From: Desulfobulbaceae bacterium
GTDB lineage: Bacteria > Desulfobacterota > Desulfobulbia > Desulfobulbales > BM004
Direction: 5' to 3'
Length of the DNA: 32,088 nucleotides
Assembly: GCA_002868955.1 (NCBI GenBank)
Contig: PKTW01000150.1
Coordinates: 1-32,088 of the forward strand
This document shows positions 24,383 to 31,959 of the stretch, piece after piece. Under the pieces are notes generated by a model. It did not search any database, had not been told where the DNA came from, and saw only the letters and a list, made by a program, of their open reading frames with translations. The number at the start of each line of letters is the position of its first letter. Within the stretch, counting starts at the first letter, position 1. The position numbers were made by a program, and so were the translations under genes.

Positions 24383-26062
24383 ATGAAATCCTTAGCTACA
24401 TTAGGTCCAGAGGGGTCATCCTCATGGCAGGCAGCCAAACAGTTTGCCCCTGAGGCCGGAATAAAGCTTTTTCCGAATACGCCTTCAGTAATAAAAGCGT
24501 TTGCGGAAAAGCTGACAGACCTTGCCCTGATCCCGGTATACAATACCCGGGAAGGCGAGAGTATTGAGTATTTCCGCATCATGGAAAAACTCAGCAAGGC
24601 GAACTGGATTGACAATGTAGTTCTGCCCGTTCATCTTTCACTCGGTGCCATTGATGATGGGCATCCACTTTCCATGCTCATTGGTAAAAGCAACAGTTTC
24701 AGGCAGTGCGAAGAATATATAACGAACTACTATCCCCTGCTGCCGCAGTTAGCTGTAACCGATCTTCAGCAGGCGATTAATGAAGCCAGGGGAAAAAATA
24801 AGCTTGATCAAGGCTTTGTTGCCACAGAAGAATTTCTCGTGGCAAACGGCCTGCTGATCCGGGAAAGGGAATTGGCGCCACATAACCAGACCCGATTTGC
24901 CGTCATCAGTGCAACCCCTTCCGAACCAAGCGGGTATGATGCCACTGCCCTCCTGACCCTGCCCCTGAACGATCGGGTCGGCCTTCTTGTTGATATTCTT
25001 GGGGAATTCACCAGACGCGGTATCAATATTATAGATATGCGGACAGAAAGCGATATCAAGACCCAGAAACTGCAGATCTATATTGAAGCTGAAGGCCATA
25101 TCAAGGATAAAAACCTTGCCGATGCAGTAAAAGCCATAAGTGAGCATATCATTCAAGAGCCCGGCTCTTTCCAGGTTCTGGGCAGCTTTCCAAGGGTTGA
25201 CATGCGCACCAAACACATATCCTCTTTTGGCTTTATCGGCACAGGGGCTATGAGTAAATGGTTTGCCAAACGGCTGGGGAACGAAGGTTACAAATCACTG
25301 CTTACAGGCCGTACAAGTGAAATGAAACCCGAGGATATGGTCAGCCAGGTTGATGTGGTGGTCATCTGTGTGCCTATAAGCGCAACAGCCGAAGCAGTTA
25401 ACAAATACGGACCGCTCCTGGAAGACGGACAGGCCCTGATTATCCTGGCAGGAGTGGCTGAAAATGCTCTTGATGCAGCCCTTGAAAAGACCCGCCCCGG
25501 CGTCGAAGTCATGCTTGTCCATAACCTCTGGGGACCCCAGGCAAAAACCATGAAGGACAAGAATGCCACCGTTGTGCGGACAAAAAGAAGCGGCCTTCTC
25601 TGCAGTGAATTTGAGGCCTTTTTATACAAGCACGGTGCACTGATCAATCAGGACAGTCCCTCCAAGCATGACCTGCTGATGGGTGTTGGCCAGAAACTGC
25701 CCACAACGGTTTCCGTGGCACTTGCCATGACACTGAAGGACAACCAGATCCCCCAGGATGAGATCGGCAGCCATTCAACCCTCACATCACTGTACGGTAT
25801 TCTGGCCATGGCCCGTGTGCATACCCAGAACCCCAGAACCTATGCGGAGATAATGGCTACCACAGGGGACGGCCGCAAGATTGTCAAGAGCTTTGCTGAA
25901 AACCTGATCAGGCTAATGGACATGGCTAATGAGGGAAAAATTGACGCCCTTTGTACGATCATCGATGATAACAGGCATTACCTGACAGATGAGTTTTTAA
26001 AGGCCAGGATGCTGCAGTCCCTTGCCGTTGATGAAACCCTGAGCAAGATTATCCGTTCCTGA
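24383..26062 (+). CDS. Prephenate dehydratase-ACT-prephenate dehydrogenase fusion
   Basis: A 559-residue protein with three parts: a PheA-type dehydratase-like domain (1-175), an ACT regulatory domain (about 185-265, DRVGLLVDILGEFTRRGINI) and a TyrA-type dehydrogenase (about 280-559, GFIGTGAMSKWFAKRL; catalytic His380 in HNLWGP). These steps make phenylpyruvate and hydroxyphenylpyruvate for Phe and Tyr. The dehydratase keeps the TRF motif (170-172), but the usual P-I-E-N-S is PVYNTREG and the ACT ESRP motif reads TESD, so its activity or feedback control may differ. AAGGA precedes the ATG. The island's right boundary is only 25 nt upstream, so insertion may have changed its promoter. Confidence 0.85.
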   Translation: MKSLATLGPEGSSSWQAAKQFAPEAGIKLFPNTPSVIKAFAEKLTDLALIPVYNTREGESIEYFRIMEKLSKANWIDNVVLPVHLSLGAIDDGHPLSMLIGKSNSFRQCEEYITNYYPLLPQLAVTDLQQAINEARGKNKLDQGFVATEEFLVANGLLIRERELAPHNQTRFAVISATPSEPSGYDATALLTLPLNDRVGLLVDILGEFTRRGINIIDMRTESDIKTQKLQIYIEAEGHIKDKNLADAVKAISEHIIQEPGSFQVLGSFPRVDMRTKHISSFGFIGTGAMSKWFAKRLGNEGYKSLLTGRTSEMKPEDMVSQVDVVVICVPISATAEAVNKYGPLLEDGQALIILAGVAENALDAALEKTRPGVEVMLVHNLWGPQAKTMKDKNATVVRTKRSGLLCSEFEAFLYKHGALINQDSPSKHDLLMGVGQKLPTTVSVALAMTLKDNQIPQDEIGSHSTLTSLYGILAMARVHTQNPRTYAEIMATTGDGRKIVKSFAENLIRLMDMANEGKIDALCTIIDDNRHYLTDEFLKARMLQSLAVDETLSKIIRS

Positions 26063-26114
26063 TCCTACTGGGCGTGTTTATTGACTTTTTTACTATCATG
26101 CTTACTCTAAATCT

Positions 26115-26228
26115 ATGGAAAAAAATCCCGAGAAAAAAAAGAGTGAACACCCTGTTGTTGTTCTCATTATTTTTATTTTGCTCCTGATTCCAATTCTTAT
26201 CCTGTTTGGCGGTAAACCCTATACCTGA
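26115..26228 (+). CDS. Small single-span membrane protein, hypothetical
   Basis: A 37-residue frame with a charged N-terminus (MEKNPEKKKSEH), one hydrophobic helix (VVVLIIFILLLIPILILF) and a short GGKPYT tail. The layout is that of real small membrane proteins, with positive charges on the inside. There is no strong ribosome-binding site, so it is tentative. Confidence 0.45.
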   Translation: MEKNPEKKKSEHPVVVLIIFILLLIPILILFGGKPYT

Positions 26229-26331
26229 AATGTGAATCAGAGATTGCCCCAGTTAGGAGCAGACACAACCATTTCTACGCCAAAGTAGTTTTTTATTAAC
26301 TTCTCTACGTGCACCCCATTGGAGGATATTC

Positions 26332-26982
26332 ATGTTAAATACCTGTAAGAAGTACCTTGATGAAAAACATTTCTGCCCCCACTGCAAAGAACAACTCTCC
26401 TGCTGCAGCACGCCGCCCATCCATGTTGGCGATGGACTGGGCTGGGGCACCGAGGCCTATTTTATCTGCTTAAACGATGAATGTTCTCTCTTTAAAAATG
26501 GCTGGGAGCACATCGAGATGCAGTTCGGCCACCGGGCCTCCTATCGTTATATGCTTCTGCCAGGCAATACAGAAGGTACGCCGATGATGGTCGGCAGTAA
26601 AGACGCTTTCAAGGGCTGTGTCATTGATTCTGAAAGCATAAAGCTGCAGGATGAGCGCTATGCCAGAGAAAAAGAAGCCCTGGCCAAGCTGGATACCTGC
26701 GTAGCAGAAAAAAATCTGGAGCCGGTTCTTTATTTGCTTCTCGATGAAGCTGCAGACAGGAAAAACCGCGAACGGGCTGCTGATCTGCTGGTCGAGCTCA
26801 ATGATCTTTTATGCATAGATCCTCTCCGCAACCATACTTTCAGGGATGACAACCTGGTCCAAAAGGTGAATCTGGGCATTAAACAGCTGCTGAAGACAAA
26901 TTTCAAAAAAGAATGCCCAGACTGCGCGGAAATAATAAAAGCCCAGGCCCATAAATGCCAGCACTGCGGTAAAGAATTTTAA
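26332..26982 (+). CDS. Zinc-ribbon protein, hypothetical
   Basis: A 216-residue cytoplasmic protein with putative zinc-binding Cys pairs at both ends: CPHC...CC near residues 17-28 with a later CLNDEC, and a C-terminal CPDC-x12-CQHC ribbon (about 197-213). The middle part is helical and rich in charged residues. A good GGAGG site precedes the ATG. I do not know a specific function; C-terminal ribbons of this kind are common in regulatory or scaffold proteins. It lies upstream of tRNA-His in backbone sequence. Confidence 0.7.
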   Translation: MLNTCKKYLDEKHFCPHCKEQLSCCSTPPIHVGDGLGWGTEAYFICLNDECSLFKNGWEHIEMQFGHRASYRYMLLPGNTEGTPMMVGSKDAFKGCVIDSESIKLQDERYAREKEALAKLDTCVAEKNLEPVLYLLLDEAADRKNRERAADLLVELNDLLCIDPLRNHTFRDDNLVQKVNLGIKQLLKTNFKKECPDCAEIIKAQAHKCQHCGKEF

Positions 26983-27082
26983 GTACTGGTTTTTTGCTGC
27001 AACACTCTATAGTTTCCGTCCAGACTGCAGTAAAAACTTGCCAAAATAATGAGCATCTATTATAAGAGATGCCTTGCTGTAT

Positions 27083-27160
27083 GGTGAGCGTAGCTCAGCT
27101 GGTGGTAGCACCGGGTTGTGGCCTCGGCGGTCGTGGGTTCAAGTCCCATCGCTCACCCCA
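27083..27160 (+). tRNA. tRNA-His (GTG)
   Basis: A full cloverleaf: acceptor GTGAGCG / CGCTCAC, D-arm GCTC AGCTGGTGGTA GC-type, anticodon stem CCGGG / CTCGG with loop TTGTGGC (anticodon GTG), T-arm GTGGG TTCAAGT CCCAT-type, and encoded CCA. The extra G at position -1 (27083) opposite C73 is the histidine-tRNA hallmark. A long minus-strand frame across it is an artefact. tRNA 3' ends are common integration targets, and accessory DNA begins right after this one. Confidence 0.97.
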
Positions 27161-27206
27161 GAAATACAAAGGGATTGCGGTCAATCTGTAGTCCCTTTTT
27201 TTTTGC

Positions 27207-27240
27207 CACTTTTTCATTCCCCATACCATTCCCCATATAA
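27207..27240 (-). pseudogene. Possible end of a second integrase gene next to tRNA-His
   Basis: On the - strand, tandem TATGGGGAATG units encode LYGEWYGE followed by a stop, pointing toward tRNA-His about 50 nt away. Repeats of this kind at the end of an integrase frame parallel the VDQ tail at 24276-24303. Only these few codons remain, so the call is weak. Confidence 0.3.
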
Positions 27241-27345
27241 AAAACACCCAAAAAGACAATAAAAAAGCCCCTCCGGGTGATAGCAACCGGTTTCCTCTAC
27301 GGTGTATGTTGGTAATATTAACTTTTCGCTTCCTATATACCAAAT

Positions 27346-27386
27346 ACAAAAAGCCAGGGAGGGAATTATGATTCCAGCCCTGGCTT
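27346..27386 (-). terminator. Bidirectional hairpin terminator
   Basis: AAAGCCAGGG pairs with CCCTGGCTTT around a loop containing a further GAAT/ATTC pair, with T-rich sequence on either strand. It would end the minus-strand gene at 27430-27888. Confidence 0.7.
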
Positions 27387-27390
27387 TATT

Positions 27391-27429
27391 TGTTAGGTTT
27401 ACAATAGCAATCTTGACTAAGCTATCAAT
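27391..27429 (-). repeat. Half copy of the hairpin repeat (R7)
   Basis: On the - strand, AGTCAAGATTGCTATTG matches the right arm of R8 up to GATTG. The left arm and loop are replaced by the 3' end of the adjacent gene. ACCTAACAAATAAAGC follows, resembling the sequence at the stress-protein stop codon (18987). Confidence 0.4.
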
Positions 27430-27888
27430 CTATTTTTTGCCACTGCCTTTCTTTTTGCTTTTTCCATGATCGTTGCTGCTGTAAAGAACTTCGATGTGCC
27501 TATTGCCGCCGTTTAGATCATGGCCGCTTTTCAGGGCATGGAACTCTTCTGATCCTGGTTTTATCCCTAAACTCTTGGCCAGTGCGCCCCAACCTTTCCC
27601 TTTGCTATGCCTGTACTTCTCAAAAACATAATCAACTTGCTTTCCTGACATTTCACCAAGCCGCAGCATTAAATAAGCGTCTGCCGGCTCATCAACATTA
27701 CTGAGCACGGCGTCAATTTGCACGTTGCCAATTTTAAATCGTGTTGCAAGCCGTGCTCTGAATCCTGACGGGTCCGACTGAGCTTGTATATTGAAATCCT
27801 CGGTCCACCCAAAATCACTTGCCATTGCAGCAGATGAAACAACTAATATAGCTATCAAGGAAATGAGAAAAATTTTAAATAGTTTCAT
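27430..27888 (-). CDS. Secreted protein of unknown function
   Basis: A 152-residue protein with a signal peptide (residues 1-23, ending in AMA). The mature part contains FGWTEDFNIQAQSD near the start, a helical region with LMLRLGEMSGKQVDYVFEKY, and GKGWGALAKSLGIKPGSEEF, then a Lys/Gly/Ser-rich tail. Secreted proteins with the GWGALAKSLGIKPGS motif occur in many Desulfobacterota as far as I recall, but I know no function. GGGGGAG precedes the ATG. It is the first gene after tRNA-His. Confidence 0.72.
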   Translation of the reverse strand: MKLFKIFLISLIAILVVSSAAMASDFGWTEDFNIQAQSDPSGFRARLATRFKIGNVQIDAVLSNVDEPADAYLMLRLGEMSGKQVDYVFEKYRHSKGKGWGALAKSLGIKPGSEEFHALKSGHDLNGGNRHIEVLYSSNDHGKSKKKGSGKK

Positions 27889-28271
27889 AACTCCCCCTAA
27901 TGTTTTGTCATTAATTTTACTAATAAGTAAAAATTCTGTTCGTTAAATATTAAGCAAAAATTGTGCCTAGTATTTAAAAGTGAAAAAGATGAAAGTGTAC
28001 AAAAAATTTCAGAAACAGATTATAGACGTAAATACATGATAATAATGAATTAAATTGGCGTAGGGGAAAATTAATTTTTTTGAGTTGGGTATTTATATTT
28101 AAAATCAATTCTTCTTGGGAGAAAAATATCACAACAGGGAATAAAGGTTTGACGGTGAATTATGCTTATTGGAAACAAGGTTTACTTCATTGTTTTCAAG
28201 TGCGAGAGTAACGTTGGTAACGGGTTGAAAAATATTTTCACCCATTATCCCAAACTACAGCCTTTTCACAT
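27889..28271. other. AT-rich gap between secreted-protein and MscS genes
   Basis: No gene, terminator or full hairpin repeat is seen. It is the only junction in this block where I could not find a copy of the repeat. A short + strand frame starting at 28162 runs into the MscS gene and is not supported. Confidence 0.45.
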
Positions 28272-29522
28272 TCACATTTCACCTAACCTCGAAAAATCAT
28301 ACCCTGAAGGATTCTGGAATAACCGTAGGTCAAATTCAGGAACAGCGGCCAACAGATGGTCAAAGACATCTGCCTGGATTGCTTCGTAATTGGCCCAGAC
28401 TTGGTCGTTGCTAAAGACATAGATTTGGACTGGCAGGCCATACTGGGTCGGTTCAAGATGTCTGACCAGGAAAGTCATGCTCTGATGGATTTTGGGATGA
28501 TTTTTCAAGTAGGCAATGATATAAGCCCGAAAGACACCAATGTTGGTCTGGCGCCTGCCGTTTATCAGCTGCTCTGGATTTGAGGTGTGCTCCTTGTTGT
28601 AGATAGCTATTTCCTTCTGTTTTTCTGTTATGTAGTGTTTTATGAGGTCGAACTTTCGAAATCGCTCTAGCATTTCATCGGTGCAGAATTTTATTGAACT
28701 CATGTCAATATGCAGGGCTCGCTTGATACGGCGTCCGCCTGACTCGCTCATGCCTCGCCAGTTCTTGAAAGCATCAGAAACAAGGCTGTAAGTGGGTATG
28801 GTGGTTATAGTCTTGTCCCAATTGCGGACCTTGATTGTATGTATCGTCACATTGATCACATCACCATCAGCTCCGTATTTAGGCATTTCTATCCAGTCTC
28901 CAACACGCACCATGTCATGCCCGGATAACTGAATGCTGGCGACAAATCCCAGGATGGTATCCTTGAAGACGAGCATGAGCACGACGGTGAACCCGCCAAG
29001 AATGCTAAGAACTCCCCAGGGAGACTTGCCTGTGAGAATGGAGACAATGAAAATGCCTGCCATTGCATAAGCGATGATCTTGATTCCATCCAAATATCCT
29101 CTTATGGGACGGCGGATTGAAACGTCTGACTTATTGTAGATTTCCCGAATGGCTAGTAAGATCGCATCAAGCATCCATACCCCGGCAAAGACAAAGAATA
29201 CCATGGCGAGCCGTTTGAACAGTTCAGAGGTCATGGCCTGACCGGGCAACATGAGATCCGCTGACATGTAAACAACGATGATAGGCATGAGCAAGGAAAG
29301 CCGCCTGACAAAACCGTGTTGGACCAAGGCGTCGTCCCAAGTGTTCTTGCTGCGTTGGAATATAATTTCAATAGCATGGACCATGTAGCGTTTGGTGATC
29401 CAGTATGATGCATATGCCAATAAAAGGATTAGAATAATAGTTGCAGTAATACCAATAAAATTGGCTGTTGGCTCTGTCATGCCATTAGCAATAAGAAAAT
29501 CAGTGATGAAACGATCGTTCAT
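28272..29522 (-). CDS. MscS-family mechanosensitive channel
   Basis: A 416-residue membrane protein with about five N-terminal membrane segments, a pore-lining helix region rich in Gly (TGKSPWGVLSILGGFTVVLMLVFKDTILGFVASIQL), and the soluble MscS beta domain (DMVRVGDWIEMPKYGADGDV, VRNWDKTITTIPTYSLVSD). The length and the FKNWRGMSESGGRRIKR motif fit the YbdG-like subgroup of MscS channels, which release solutes under osmotic down-shock. ATG at 29522 is preferred to the upstream TTG at 29540. It lies between the gap and repeat R8. Confidence 0.9.
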   Translation of the reverse strand: MNDRFITDFLIANGMTEPTANFIGITATIILILLLAYASYWITKRYMVHAIEIIFQRSKNTWDDALVQHGFVRRLSLLMPIIVVYMSADLMLPGQAMTSELFKRLAMVFFVFAGVWMLDAILLAIREIYNKSDVSIRRPIRGYLDGIKIIAYAMAGIFIVSILTGKSPWGVLSILGGFTVVLMLVFKDTILGFVASIQLSGHDMVRVGDWIEMPKYGADGDVINVTIHTIKVRNWDKTITTIPTYSLVSDAFKNWRGMSESGGRRIKRALHIDMSSIKFCTDEMLERFRKFDLIKHYITEKQKEIAIYNKEHTSNPEQLINGRRQTNIGVFRAYIIAYLKNHPKIHQSMTFLVRHLEPTQYGLPVQIYVFSNDQVWANYEAIQADVFDHLLAAVPEFDLRLFQNPSGYDFSRLGEM

Positions 29523-29601
29523 TTTGTTGTCAGGGTCCAAGGATTAAGAAGTTAAAGTAGTTAAGATTTAAACAAACAAGTTAAAGGTATTTTAAAATTC
29601 A

Positions 29602-29670
29602 CATTGCTTGCCACAATCTTGACTTTAAAATGAAAAATTACCAGTTAAGATGTGCACTGGCAATAGCAAC
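29602..29670 (-). repeat. Hairpin repeat R8, minus orientation
   Basis: On the - strand: GCACATCTTAACT - 18 nt - AGTCAAGATTGTGGCAAGC. It is nearly identical in its arms to R2 and R5 although on the other strand. It sits upstream of the MscS gene and downstream of the next secreted-protein gene. Confidence 0.75.
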
Positions 29671-29723
29671 TTTCTTGGATAGTACTGCTAGTCAAGATTC
29701 ATAGGCATTGATAGTTACTAAAT

Positions 29724-29759
29724 AAAAATGGCAGGACCATTTCTGACCCTGCCATTAAA
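29724..29759 (-). terminator. Hairpin terminator of the 29778-30269 gene
   Basis: AATGGCAGG pairs with CCTGCCATT; on the - strand it is followed by a T-rich tract. It lies about 20 nt past the gene's stop codon and just before R8. Confidence 0.75.
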
Positions 29760-29777
29760 TTTCATAAAGGAAGTACT

Positions 29778-30269
29778 TCACTCCTGACATAATTTTATAA
29801 GATGAACAAAAGCATCTATAATACTTGTCTCTTCAGGCACCTCGGAAGTTATAAAAATAGGAAATGCTTTCTCACTGCTACTGAATTTTTCATTATTGTA
29901 TTCTCTCTTAAAATAGTCTCCGTATTTATTAAATCCATTAACAGTGATACATTTTTCATTATGAAAACACTCAAGATATATGCGTCTCCGTCCTTCACTT
30001 TGTTTTTGGATAATTTCTGCATTTAAATCCTTAGCATTTGCAGATACTGTTACATCCTTTTCGCCCTTATCACTTTTTGTATGAAATCTGTATGCTATAT
30101 CACAATCATCATCAATTTTTAAGCTACTTGGACCGCCTGCGAATCTACTTTCTAAAAAATTTATAGTTATTCCTATTGAAGGTCCCAACTCACCAGGTCC
30201 ACAACCCAAGGTCAAACTGGGACTTAAAAAAACGATAATAAGTATTAGGGAAAATAGGATTCTATGCAT
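29778..30269 (-). CDS. Secreted or lipoprotein-like protein of unknown function
   Basis: A 163-residue protein with a signal peptide ending at SLTLG-C, close to but not a perfect lipobox. The mature part is polar and has three further Cys (in DDDCD, ECF and EKC), which may form disulfides. I do not recognise a family. Low G+C and a weak ribosome-binding site are as in its neighbours. It is bounded by R8 and R9 on its two sides. Confidence 0.62.
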   Translation of the reverse strand: MHRILFSLILIIVFLSPSLTLGCGPGELGPSIGITINFLESRFAGGPSSLKIDDDCDIAYRFHTKSDKGEKDVTVSANAKDLNAEIIQKQSEGRRRIYLECFHNEKCITVNGFNKYGDYFKREYNNEKFSSSEKAFPIFITSEVPEETSIIDAFVHLIKLCQE

Positions 30270-30303
30270 GGTTGTTCCGCAGTTGGTTAGAATTGCATAA
30301 CTA

Positions 30304-30386
30304 TCTTGCCAACATCTTGAGTTTGGTCATACAAAATCTGACTCAACATATCCAACGGACATCTTAAATATCAAATAAAAAAACCC
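30304..30386 (-). repeat. Hairpin repeat R9, minus orientation
   Basis: On the - strand: GGG, T-run, ATTTGATATTTAAGATGTCC, then TTGAGT - 18 nt starting CAGATTTTG - ACTCAAGATGTTGGCAAG. It aligns with R3 over its whole length although R3 lies 10 kb away on the other strand. Confidence 0.72.
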
Positions 30387-30412
30387 ACCATTTCTGGCAG
30401 GGGCTCTGGGGT
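30377..30412 (-). terminator. Terminator of the cytochrome gene
   Basis: On the - strand, AACCC...CCTGCCA-GAAA-TGGTGGGTT is followed by seven Ts. It lies about 15 nt past the cytochrome stop codon and merges with R9. Confidence 0.7.
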
Positions 30413-30428
30413 TTGAATAAAATTAAGG

Positions 30429-30776
30429 TTATTTGCCGAGTGATTTGATGTAACTTACTATCTCCTGCATCTCGGTTTCGAGAACCTTGAGTGCATCGCC
30501 TTTATTTGCATTGACAATGCACATATTAATCGCTTCTTCAAGGCTAGCCTGTTGGCCACCCATTATGGCAAAACTGCTTTTTGTCCCTGCGCCTTCCAAG
30601 CCTCTTCCATTGGGATGGCAGGAGTTACATGCTTTTTTCCCACCCGCAAACTCCGGATTATTAAAATGAGTCTTTCCCTTGTCTGCAGGGGTCTGATGCT
30701 CTGCAACAGCCAACGTAAATGCGAGAGGCAGGGTCAGAGTTGAAATGATTATTAGAAACACTGTTTTCTTCTTCAT
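30429..30776 (-). CDS. Small c-type cytochrome
   Basis: A 115-residue periplasmic protein with a signal peptide (about 1-25, ending in AVA) and one haem c site, Cys50-x2-Cys53-His54 (CNSCH). The rest (LEEAINMCIVNANKGDALK, then EMQEIVSYIKSLGK) fits a single-haem class I-like cytochrome whose C-terminal helix ends in YIKSL. A Met, probably in the middle part, would be the second ligand. ATG at 30776 is chosen because TTGGAG lies 8 nt upstream and the signal peptide starts there; the frame is open upstream to 30875. It would carry electrons in the periplasm; the partner is unknown. Confidence 0.88.
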   Translation of the reverse strand: MKKKTVFLIIISTLTLPLAFTLAVAEHQTPADKGKTHFNNPEFAGGKKACNSCHPNGRGLEGAGTKSSFAIMGGQQASLEEAINMCIVNANKGDALKVLETEMQEIVSYIKSLGK

Positions 30777-31173
30777 AATTTTGTCTCCAAGAAAATTTAC
30801 GGAAAACAGAGGGATCAATACTGTAATAAATACCTTATTATCTATACATACATTACTATCTATACATACATTCAAACTGCGGAAAAGGCAAACTCCATAA
30901 TTTAAGAATGCGACAAAGTGTGTTAGGAAGGTGAATTTAGGTGAAGTGTAAATATCTTGCCAAAATAGAAACTATTTTGGGATAGAAATCGAGTGAAGGT
31001 GTGTACTGTCAATCTAAACTGTGTTGCCAGGCCGTTTAGTTGGGGTTTATCAGCAGAAACCTTAAATCGTAAAATAAAAACGGGTCTTTTCTGCTTGATA
31101 CTGTCAGACATATCAGCAGAAATATAAAATTATAAATAAAAAACAGCTTTTTTATTAGCTTCCCTTAAGCAAA
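30777..31173. other. Gap with 18-nt tandem duplication and repeat R10
   Basis: No supported gene. A direct duplication of TCTATACATACATT with an 18-nt period lies at 30841-30872. Repeat R10 lies at 30951-31013. The word TTTCTGCTGATA occurs twice on the - strand between R10 and the next gene. A minus frame of 62 codons overlaps R10 and is not supported. Confidence 0.45.
30951..31013 (-). repeat. Hairpin repeat R10, minus orientation (diverged)
   Basis: On the - strand: CACACCTTCACT - 18 nt - AGTTTCTATTTTGGCAAG. Both the 18-nt spacing and the terminal GGCAAG are kept although the arms no longer pair well. Confidence 0.55.
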
Positions 31174-31833
31174 TTATTCTTCAAACTCCAATGTTTCTGT
31201 TTTTAAGTTAAATTTACTTATCTTAGTGTCTGGACTTGCGATAATTAATATTCCCCATGAACCAAATTGTGAAAAATGTCCAAAACTGTAATCTTCACCT
31301 TTGAAAGATTCACCGTTTATGTTCATTGTTACTCTTCCATCAAATTTCGATATTTTTTTTATATTAATATCTAAATCGTACTCCCCAAGAGAAAACTTAC
31401 CTATTTTTTCATAAGATGTTAATGCGTTGTTGTTATTAAATCCAATAATTTCGTAGGTGTACAAATCTGGGACATACCCATATTGAGCAAGAACTTCTAA
31501 TTGATTTGGGTCAACAAAAAACATATTAAATGGTGCCTTATCTTCTGATATTTTTTGTATATCTAATTGAAGTTCAATTTCGATATTTCTAAACTCATTT
31601 AGCTTTTTAAGGCCAATAATATAAATTTGCCCCTCTGAAGTAACTTGTGACCCGACATTAGAATCTTGTAAATTTCTAATAATATATGGAATATAAACAT
31701 ATTTACCATCTGCCTTTGCATTGGCAGATTCAGCATTGTTTTCGACTTCCTGAAGTGTGGCATCATCTACCGCCAAAGCAATTCCTGCAGTTAAAAGAAC
31801 CAAACAAACGCCAATCGTTATGATATTTTTCAT
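31174..31833 (-). CDS. Secreted protein of unknown function
   Basis: A 219-residue protein with a signal peptide (residues 1-21, ending in GIALA). The mature part is rich in Asn, Asp, Ile and Lys with alternating hydrophobic residues, suggesting a beta-rich fold; there are no cysteines in it. I do not recognise a family. AAGGAC precedes the ATG. Low G+C compared with the backbone genes suggests recent acquisition. It is the outermost cargo gene in the window, between R10 and R11. Confidence 0.62.
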   Translation of the reverse strand: MKNIITIGVCLVLLTAGIALAVDDATLQEVENNAESANAKADGKYVYIPYIIRNLQDSNVGSQVTSEGQIYIIGLKKLNEFRNIEIELQLDIQKISEDKAPFNMFFVDPNQLEVLAQYGYVPDLYTYEIIGFNNNNALTSYEKIGKFSLGEYDLDINIKKISKFDGRVTMNINGESFKGEDYSFGHFSQFGSWGILIIASPDTKISKFNLKTETLEFEE

Positions 31834-31864
31834 GTTGTCTGTCCTTTACTTAAATTTATTGTCT

Positions 31865-31920
31865 GGCGATATTGACGCTATATCCTGTATATCGGGCAAA
31901 AGTCAAGATGTCTTGCCACA
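31865..31920 (-). repeat. Diverged hairpin repeat R11
   Basis: On the - strand: GACATCTTGACT - 21 nt - AGCGTCAATATCGCCAG. It keeps the arm words but with 21 rather than 18 nt between them. Because it is nearly symmetric, its orientation is less certain than for the others. Confidence 0.45.
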
Positions 31921-31959
31921 AGTGTGCCACGAACGCACCAAAGGATTTTATACCCCAAA

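Noticed and set aside
27095-27349. Minus-strand frame of 84 codons across tRNA-His
   Set aside because: Its C-terminal part (GERWDLNPRPPRPQPGATTS) is the antisense of the tRNA, a known source of false protein entries.
28162-28389. Plus-strand 75-codon frame at the MscS 3' end
   Set aside because: Half of it is antisense to the MscS gene, and it has no ribosome-binding site or family resemblance.
30923-31111. Minus-strand 62-codon frame starting MSDSIKQKRPVF
   Set aside because: It overlaps repeat R10, has no clear ribosome-binding site and no recognised similarity.
18381-31920. CRISPR array
   Set aside because: The repeats are hundreds to thousands of bases apart, vary in sequence and enclose genes; no cas genes are present.
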